Shown piece after piece: positions 6,296 through 10,245 of a DNA stretch of 10,245 nucleotides (positions are counted from its first letter, which is position 1; every line of letters begins with the position of its first letter). The notes beneath the pieces were generated by a model. That model made no database searches. It was not told the origin of the DNA and saw nothing but the letters and a program-made list of their open reading frames with translations. Source of the DNA: Candidatus Aminicenantota bacterium (GTDB lineage Bacteria > Acidobacteriota > Aminicenantia > UBA2199). The DNA is taken from positions 1 to 10,245 of the forward strand of contig DAOVIP010000031.1 of the NCBI GenBank assembly GCA_030671465.1, given 5' to 3'. Position numbers and translations under genes: made by a program.

Positions 6296-6304
6296 ATTAT
6301 AACA
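6296..6304 (-). promoter_or_regulatory. Extended -10 promoter for the hydrolase-sirtuin operon
   Basis: On the minus strand TGTTATAAT (6304 to 6296) is a perfect extended -10 (TGn followed by TATAAT). The region 17 bp upstream is a poor -35 (CAGGCA, 3 of 6), as often found with extended -10 promoters. Predicted +1 near 6289 gives a leader of about 15 nt that contains the AGGAGG (6286 to 6281). Confidence 0.6.
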
Positions 6305-6313
6305 CAGATCAAC

Positions 6314-6342
6314 TTGATTGCCTGAAACAGAAATTATATAAT
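6314..6342 (+). promoter_or_regulatory. Promoter of the acylphosphatase gene (leaderless geometry)
   Basis: TTGATT (6314-6319) and TATAAT (6337-6342) are spaced by exactly 17 bp. The ATG begins 6 nt after the -10, so the predicted +1 is the A of the ATG at 6349. No Shine-Dalgarno precedes the start codon. Confidence 0.65.
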
Positions 6343-6348
6343 ATAGAC

Positions 6349-6621
6349 ATGAAAACCCATCACTATATCGTCAGCGGAAGGGTGCAGGGGGTGTTTTTCC
6401 GGTACTATACTAAAGAAACCGCTGATAAGCTCTCAATCAAGGGCACTGTCCGCAACCTGTTTAACGGTGATGTGGAGGTTTACGCCCAGGGAGAAACTGC
6501 GAACCTTGAAAGCTTCGAGAATTTTCTCGGCCAGGGCCCCCCCTCTGCTGAAGTCAAAAACCTGATAAAGAAAGTGGTGGATTCTGAAGGAGAATACTCG
6601 GATTTTAGAATTGTTTATTGA
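6349..6621 (+). CDS. acyP: Acylphosphatase
   Basis: This 90-residue enzyme hydrolyses the carboxyl-phosphate bond of acyl phosphates such as acetyl phosphate or 1,3-bisphosphoglycerate. The family signature is present: V-S-G-R-V-Q-G-V-F-F-R with catalytic R18, then G-T-V-R-N-L with catalytic N36, followed by G-D-V-E-V-Y-A-Q-G. The C-terminal F-R-I-V-Y closes the ferredoxin-like sheet as usual, and the length equals the family norm. The start at 6349 fits the family N-terminus, because the next ATG would remove the fold. It has no ribosome site and appears to begin on the first transcribed base. It is divergent from the thioesterase-sirtuin operon and lies 83 nt before the FmdB-type gene, which has its own promoter. 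Confidence 0.95.
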   Translation: MKTHHYIVSGRVQGVFFRYYTKETADKLSIKGTVRNLFNGDVEVYAQGETANLESFENFLGQGPPSAEVKNLIKKVVDSEGEYSDFRIVY

Positions 6622-6639
6622 AAAAATATCAAATTTCTA

Positions 6640-6668
6640 TTGACAAGGTCCCGGATATATGATATGAA
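6640..6668 (+). promoter_or_regulatory. Promoter of the FmdB-type gene
   Basis: A perfect TTGACA (6640-6645) is followed after 17 bp by TATGAA (6663-6668), a 4-of-6 match to the -10 consensus. Predicted +1 near 6675 leaves a leader of about 30 nt that contains a 5-bp hairpin and an AGGAGA ribosome site (6695-6700) 4 nt before the ATG. Confidence 0.55.
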
Positions 6669-6680
6669 TATTTATGTTTT

Positions 6681-6694
6681 ACCTGATACCAGGT
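6681..6694 (+). promoter_or_regulatory. Inverted repeat ACCTG-ATAC-CAGGT before the ribosome site
   Basis: A perfect 5-bp inverted repeat with a 4-nt loop lies just after the predicted +1 and abuts AGGAGA. It may act as an operator or as a small leader hairpin affecting ribosome access. It is short enough to be fortuitous. Confidence 0.35.
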
Positions 6695-6704
6695 AGGAGA
6701 GATC

Positions 6705-6977
6705 ATGCCACTGTATGAATATCAATGCCAGAAGTGTAAAAAGAAGATTGAAGTACTACAAAAAATAAACAGCGATCCCCTGACCGAGTGCATTTACTGC
6801 CATGGCTCGGTAAAAAAATTGATTTCAGTTTCATCTTTTCAATTCAAAGGAAGCGGATGGTATATTACCGATTATAAAAATAAAAACAATAATAACAGTA
6901 AAACCAAAACCAGCACCACAACTCCTGAAAGCAAAAAAAAGGACAAAGTTGAAAGTAAAAATGTTACCCAAAAATAG
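6705..6977 (+). CDS. FmdB-family zinc ribbon protein
   Basis: The first 60 residues match the FmdB/CxxC zinc ribbon family: M-P-L-Y-E-Y-Q-C-Q-K-C opening, C8/C11 and C29/C32 as the four zinc ligands, then K-L-I-S-V-S-S-F and the family hallmark K-G-S-G-W-Y-I-T-D-Y. The name comes from a putative regulator of formamidase and amide use; the function of most members is unknown, so none is claimed here. Residues 60-90 form a low-complexity hydrophilic tail of Asn, Lys, Ser and Thr, probably disordered, as in many members. The 90-residue length is typical. A good AGGAGA site at 6695-6700 supports the ATG. The gene is transcribed alone: a promoter precedes it and a GC-rich hairpin follows at 7031. 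Confidence 0.9.
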   Translation: MPLYEYQCQKCKKKIEVLQKINSDPLTECIYCHGSVKKLISVSSFQFKGSGWYITDYKNKNNNNSKTKTSTTTPESKKKDKVESKNVTQK

Positions 6978-7093
6978 CCTTTCCATCTCTCCCCCCTTAA
7001 TATAAAACCATATCTCCCACCTCTACCTTACAGGTCCCCCGCTAAATGGGGGACCCCTGCCTTTTACCCCCCTTACTTAAAATACAGTGGTGA
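6978..7093. other. Gene-free spacer after the FmdB-type gene
   Basis: This stretch has no credible reading frame. It holds two copies of CCCCCCTTA (6991-6999 and 7067-7075) on either side of a GC-rich hairpin, and its pyrimidine-rich composition is unlike the flanking genes. It leads directly into the methyltransferase remnant. Confidence 0.6.
7031..7059 (+). terminator. GC-rich hairpin, possible terminator or REP-like element
   Basis: GGTCCCCC (7033-7040) pairs perfectly with GGGGGACC (7048-7055) around a 7-nt loop, and CAG/CTG extends the stem beyond a one-base bulge. Only four T follow (7062-7065), so it is a weak intrinsic terminator for the FmdB-type gene at best. On the opposite strand no T tract follows. 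The palindrome with flanking C-runs also resembles short extragenic palindromic repeats. Confidence 0.5.
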
Positions 7094-7198
7094 ATACTGA
7101 TCTCCAGGTATGAAGAAAAATTGCTGTTAAAAAGATTCGGACCAGCCTATGAGTCCTATATGAAAGCCATCCCCATGCTCATCCCCCGCATCAAGTAA
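7094..7198 (+). pseudogene. C-terminal remnant of an isoprenylcysteine carboxyl methyltransferase-like gene
   Basis: An open stretch from 7094 to the TAA at 7196-7198 encodes about 34 residues without an in-frame start; a TGA lies at 7091-7093. It contains R-Y-E-E-K-L-L-L-K-R-F-G, then P-A-Y-E-S-Y-M-K, then I-P-M-L-I-P-R-I-K. This pattern (E-E-x-L-x3-F-G-x2-Y-x2-Y, then P-x-L-I-P) is how integral membrane methyltransferases of the ICMT/NnrU-like group end. The membrane helices and SAM-binding H-P motif that should precede it are absent. It is therefore a decayed relic, perhaps left by a deletion or rearrangement. Its end overlaps the stop codon of convergent polA by 8 nt. Confidence 0.6.
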
Positions 7199-9872
7199 GC
7201 GGCTTCATCTCTCCCCAGTTCTTGCCTTTTTTAAAAGTAACCGTTAAAGGTATTTTCAATTTTACCGCATTTTCCATTTTATCTTTGACCAGGGCGCATA
7301 ATTTGGCTTCTTCATTCTCCGGGTATTCAAACACCAGTTCATCATGAACCTGGAGAATTAAACGGCTTTTCATTTCCAACAGTGGTTGAAAAATGTTTAC
7401 CATGGCAATTTTAATGATATCCGCCGCACTTCCCTGGATAATGGTATTGATGGCCATGCGTTTTCCGTTTTCCATTACGGTTCGGTTGGAACTCAGTATT
7501 TCCGGGATGTCCCGAATCCGACCGGCCAGGGTTTTAACCTCGGGATTCTTTTCGGCATCCGCAATCACCTGCTCGATGAATGCTTTCACTCCGCTGAATT
7601 TTTCATAATAGCGCTCAATGAATTCCCGGGCTTCCTTGAAGCTGACCTCCAGTTCCTTGGAAAGCGAATAGGGACCGCTGCCATAGAGAACCGAAAAATT
7701 GATAATTTTGGCCCGTCTTCGTTTCTCCTCTGGGCTGAGAAAAGCATCATCCCCAAAGACATTATCAGCGGTATGCTGGTGGATGTCATGATCCTGCCTG
7801 AAAGCCTCCATCAATTGCTGATCTTCAGAATAATGGGCCATCACTCTCAATTCGATCTGGGAATAATCAGCTGACAGCAAATACTGGTTATTGGCTTCGG
7901 CCACAAAAGCACTGCGGATATTAATTCCGGCCAGTTCCCCGACCGGAATATTCTGCAGGTTTGGTTTTGAAGAGGACAACCGGCCGGTAGCGGTAACAGT
8001 CTGGTTGAAAGAGGTATGGACCCGCTGATGCCGATCACATTTTTTATTTAAACCGGTCAGGTATGTGGATAGCATCTTTTTATAGGTCCGGTAGTCGATA
8101 ATTTTTTCAACAACGGGAAAGCCCTTCAATTCAGTCAAGACCTCAATATCAGTGGAGTATGACTTGGTTTTGCGGGTTTTCTTGGAAACCGGGAGGTTCA
8201 TCTTTTCAAAAAGCAGTTCACCCAGCTGCTGGGAGGAATTGAGATTCAATTGATAACCGGCCAGGCCATATATTTCCTGCTCGGTTTCCTCTATCCGGCT
8301 TTCCAGTTTCCGGGAAGCTCTCTTTAAAAAATCCATATCGATTTTGACTCCGGCGAACTCCATCTCCAGCAGAACCCGGATCAGGGGGATTTCAATCTTT
8401 CGATACAAATCTTTCAACTGTTTTTGGGCTATTTTTTCAGTCAGGACTTTTCCCAACTGTAGGGATAGATACGAATCGTCGATACAGTATTGGCTGATCA
8501 CCTTCAGGGGAACCGCTTCCAGTCCGATCTTCTGTTTCCCCTTGCCAGTCAAATCCGTGTACTCCAGTTGCTTGACCTGAAGCAATTCCAGGGTCAGATC
8601 CTTGAGGCTGTGAGTCCGCCGGTTAGGGAAGAGCAAGTAAGCCATCAGCATCGAATCATCATGAACACCCTTTACCTCCATGCCCTTTTGTTTCAGATGC
8701 AAAATATCAAATTTCAGATTATGGCCGGTTTTCTTAATCTCCAGACTTTCAAAAACATCCTTCAGTTCCGTTTTAAAATCCGAGAAATCGAATTCAACCC
8801 CAGGATCCGGCTCAGACGGATACCTAAAGGGCAGGTAGAAACCGCGATATTCAAATGAAATAGAGAGACCGACAATCTCTGAATCGAAAAATTCAATGCC
8901 GGTGGTCTCTATATCAAAGGCAAATTTTTTTTCTTTTAGAATTTCGGATCTCAACGCTTTCAATTGATCGCGGGATCTAACCAGGTTATACTGGATTTTG
9001 AGATCGGTCCTGGAGTTTTGCCCTGGGTTTTCCAATCCCTTGATCAAACTGTTGAAGGATAATCTCTGGAAAAAGGATATCAATTTGGCATCTGTCCGGG
9101 GCTCAAATCTCCCGATGGAAATTTCAGCAGATAGATCTGGAATAGCCGAAAGATCCACCAGCTGCCTGGACATCCGGAGTAGATCCAGTCCTGACCGTAT
9201 TTTTTCCTTCGTTTTGCCTTCCAAATTATCGATATTGTTCATGATTTGTTCAAGGGAACCATAGGTTTCAATCAACTTTTTTGCGGTTTTTTCACCAATC
9301 CCGGGAACACCGGGAATATTATCCGAGCTATCACCGGCCAGAGACAGGTAATCGACGATTTGATCCGGTAATACCCCGAAGGTTTCCTTGATGCTTTCGG
9401 CATCCAGCATCTTCTTCAATCTGGGATGATAAATATAAACATTGTCTCCCACCAATTGGAACAAGTCTTTATCCGCAGAAAAAATCAAAACCTGATGATG
9501 TTTTAATTGCTTGGATCGTGACAGGGCCGCAATGACATCATCGGCCTCAAATCCGGATACTGCTGCAGATTCAATCCCTCTCAGTTTTAAAAATTCCTGG
9601 ACCTGAGGAATTTGATGCAACAACTCCTCGGGGGGTGCCAGTCTCTTGGACTTATATTCGGAGTAAATGCGGTGGCGAAAGTTTTTCTCTTTACTTTCAA
9701 ATGCAACCAGAATACCCCGGGGATTGAAGGTCCTGATCAAATGTTCTACCCGGGTGACAAATCCAAAAACAGCCCCAGTGGGCTCGCCCTTCAGGGTTCT
9801 CATATTCCGGTTGGCATAGAAAGAACTGAAGATCAAATACATGCCATCAATCAGGAGGGTAATATCGGACAT
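7191..9872 (-). CDS. polA: DNA polymerase I
   Basis: This 893-residue polymerase fills gaps, removes RNA primers and repairs DNA. The 5' nuclease (1-285) has D9, E109/D111/D112 (E-A-D-D), D134/D136 and D181/D184 (G-D-S-S-D-N-I-P-G) plus a helix-hairpin-helix. The residue matching E. coli D63 is glutamate (E59 in A-F-E-S-K). The 3'-5' exonuclease (about 295-480) is intact: D320 and E322 (F-D-I-E-T-T), D389 (H-N-L-K-F-D), Y462 and D466, so proofreading is expected. The polymerase domain has T-A-T-G-R-L-S-S-S-x-P-N-L-Q-N-I-P, motif A with D669-Y-S-Q-I-E, the O helix with R718, K722, F726 and Y730, and motif C Q-V-H-D-E with D844. F726 predicts the usual discrimination against dideoxynucleotides. 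The gene starts 20 nt after the upstream small gene with only a weak GAG ribosome site, so it is probably cotranscribed. Its stop overlaps the methyltransferase remnant. Confidence 0.98.
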   Translation of the reverse strand: MSDITLLIDGMYLIFSSFYANRNMRTLKGEPTGAVFGFVTRVEHLIRTFNPRGILVAFESKEKNFRHRIYSEYKSKRLAPPEELLHQIPQVQEFLKLRGIESAAVSGFEADDVIAALSRSKQLKHHQVLIFSADKDLFQLVGDNVYIYHPRLKKMLDAESIKETFGVLPDQIVDYLSLAGDSSDNIPGVPGIGEKTAKKLIETYGSLEQIMNNIDNLEGKTKEKIRSGLDLLRMSRQLVDLSAIPDLSAEISIGRFEPRTDAKLISFFQRLSFNSLIKGLENPGQNSRTDLKIQYNLVRSRDQLKALRSEILKEKKFAFDIETTGIEFFDSEIVGLSISFEYRGFYLPFRYPSEPDPGVEFDFSDFKTELKDVFESLEIKKTGHNLKFDILHLKQKGMEVKGVHDDSMLMAYLLFPNRRTHSLKDLTLELLQVKQLEYTDLTGKGKQKIGLEAVPLKVISQYCIDDSYLSLQLGKVLTEKIAQKQLKDLYRKIEIPLIRVLLEMEFAGVKIDMDFLKRASRKLESRIEETEQEIYGLAGYQLNLNSSQQLGELLFEKMNLPVSKKTRKTKSYSTDIEVLTELKGFPVVEKIIDYRTYKKMLSTYLTGLNKKCDRHQRVHTSFNQTVTATGRLSSSKPNLQNIPVGELAGINIRSAFVAEANNQYLLSADYSQIELRVMAHYSEDQQLMEAFRQDHDIHQHTADNVFGDDAFLSPEEKRRRAKIINFSVLYGSGPYSLSKELEVSFKEAREFIERYYEKFSGVKAFIEQVIADAEKNPEVKTLAGRIRDIPEILSSNRTVMENGKRMAINTIIQGSAADIIKIAMVNIFQPLLEMKSRLILQVHDELVFEYPENEEAKLCALVKDKMENAVKLKIPLTVTFKKGKNWGEMKPLT

Positions 9873-9892
9873 TGAAACTATCTCACAAAAAA

Positions 9893-10234
9893 TTATTGAT
9901 CCTGGGGCTCCGGTTCGCTCAGGTATTCGATAACCATCTCGTTGAGCCCCAGGTCATCAATGACCTGGGGATCCATGGATAATAAATGCAGAAATTTTCC
10001 TTCCTTCAATTCCGCTATGACCTGATCATGCTGGTTTTTCATCATGGTCTTGATCTTCTTTTTGGGATCCGGCTTGCCCAGCAAGTGGGCATAGGAGATT
10101 CTTCTGGACAGCAGTATTTCGCCTTTGTGGTAAACCAGGGTTTCAATGGTGGGATTGGACTTGCCTTTATCTTCGGTCTGAATATGAAACACTTCATCCC
10201 GGTATTTGATATCGGTATTAAATCCAATATTCAC
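9893..10234 (-). CDS. Conserved protein of unknown function upstream of polA (start uncertain)
   Basis: I recognise the pattern but no named function. The protein opens G-F-N-T-D-I-K-Y-R-D-E-V-F-H-I-Q-T-E-D-K-G, followed by I-E-T-L-V-Y-H-K-G-E-I-L-L-S-R-R-I-S-Y. I recall similar short proteins with G-F-N-T-D and H-V-Q-T-E-D-K-G as hypothetical proteins in deltaproteobacteria and acidobacteria. Predicted structure is a small beta-rich N-terminal half and a helical, acidic C-terminal half (from about residue 55). There is no signal peptide, membrane segment or cysteine motif. The GTG at 10234 is the first good start, but the frame stays open to the right edge and the upstream ribosome site is outside the window, so a longer N-terminus is possible. 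It lies 20 nt before polA on the same strand, and its 3' part encodes a strong RNA hairpin. Confidence 0.75.
   Translation of the reverse strand: MNIGFNTDIKYRDEVFHIQTEDKGKSNPTIETLVYHKGEILLSRRISYAHLLGKPDPKKKIKTMMKNQHDQVIAELKEGKFLHLLSMDPQVIDDLGLNEMVIEYLSEPEPQDQ
9947..9970 (-). repeat. Perfect 10-bp inverted repeat inside the gene before polA
   Basis: CCCCAGGTCA (9947-9956) and TGACCTGGGG (9961-9970) are exact reverse complements around a 4-nt loop, which is TTGA on the coding strand. They encode residues 89-96 (P-Q-V-I-D-D-L-G). The mRNA would form a very stable tetraloop hairpin about 50 nt before the stop and 75 nt before the polA start. No T tract follows, so it is not an intrinsic terminator. 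Confidence 0.7.
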
Positions 10235-10245
10235 ACGAATATGAT

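Noticed and set aside
7386..7874. Plus-strand 162-residue open frame opposite polA
   Set aside because: It covers the catalytic polymerase domain on the other strand; no ribosome site or recognisable protein.
1..10245. CRISPR arrays, tRNA or rRNA genes, integrases and attachment sites
   Set aside because: I read through both strands and found no regularly spaced repeats, cloverleaf-like sequence, rRNA motifs or mobile-element proteins. A small or divergent RNA gene could still be missed without a covariance-model search.

Overview
The window looks like a chromosomal housekeeping and signalling segment of a Gram-negative anaerobe. Genes are tightly packed, and composition is moderate by eye (GC near one half in genes, AT-rich spacers). 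The mix of a radical SAM enzyme, an XylR_N/V4R hybrid kinase, an FmdB-type zinc ribbon protein and a proofreading Pol I recalls Desulfobacterota (sulfate reducers and relatives). That placement is an inference; no rRNA or marker gene fixes it. There are no tRNA or rRNA genes, CRISPR arrays, phage genes or intact insertion sequences.

Layout, left to right. (1) Positions 1-916, minus: a radical SAM protein that runs off the left edge. (2) 1027-1932, plus: a metallo-beta-lactamase (MBL) fold hydrolase, divergent from the radical SAM gene and preceded by a full-consensus sigma70-type promoter. (3) 1965-4835, minus: a 956-residue hybrid histidine kinase (XylR_N, V4R, two PAS, HisKA, HATPase, receiver), convergent with the MBL gene. 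(4) 4908-6274, minus: a two-gene operon of a glyoxalase II-like MBL hydrolase followed by a sirtuin. (5) 6349-6621, plus: acylphosphatase, divergent from that operon. (6) 6705-6977, plus: an FmdB-family zinc ribbon protein with its own promoter. (7) 6978-7198: non-coding or decayed DNA with a GC-rich hairpin and the C-terminal remnant of an isoprenylcysteine-methyltransferase-like gene. (8) 7191-9872, minus: DNA polymerase I, and (9) 9893-10234, minus: a small uncharacterised protein just upstream of polA.

The centre may have a common theme. Acylphosphatase destroys acyl phosphates, glyoxalase II-like enzymes hydrolyse thioesters, and sirtuins remove acyl groups from protein lysines. Together they could form an acyl-damage control cluster; this is inference from gene function and adjacency only. 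The kinase is a cytoplasmic, effector-sensing orphan, because no cognate DNA-binding regulator is in view.

The points most worth checking are: a strong internal ribosome binding site and ATG exactly at the kinase receiver domain; two genes (radical SAM and acylphosphatase) whose predicted transcription start falls on the A of the ATG, implying leaderless mRNAs; an A9 tract inside the kinase promoter spacer; a kinase sensor that keeps the MopR-like zinc ligands but appears to have lost the phenol-binding pair; the methyltransferase remnant; and a perfect 10-bp hairpin just before polA.
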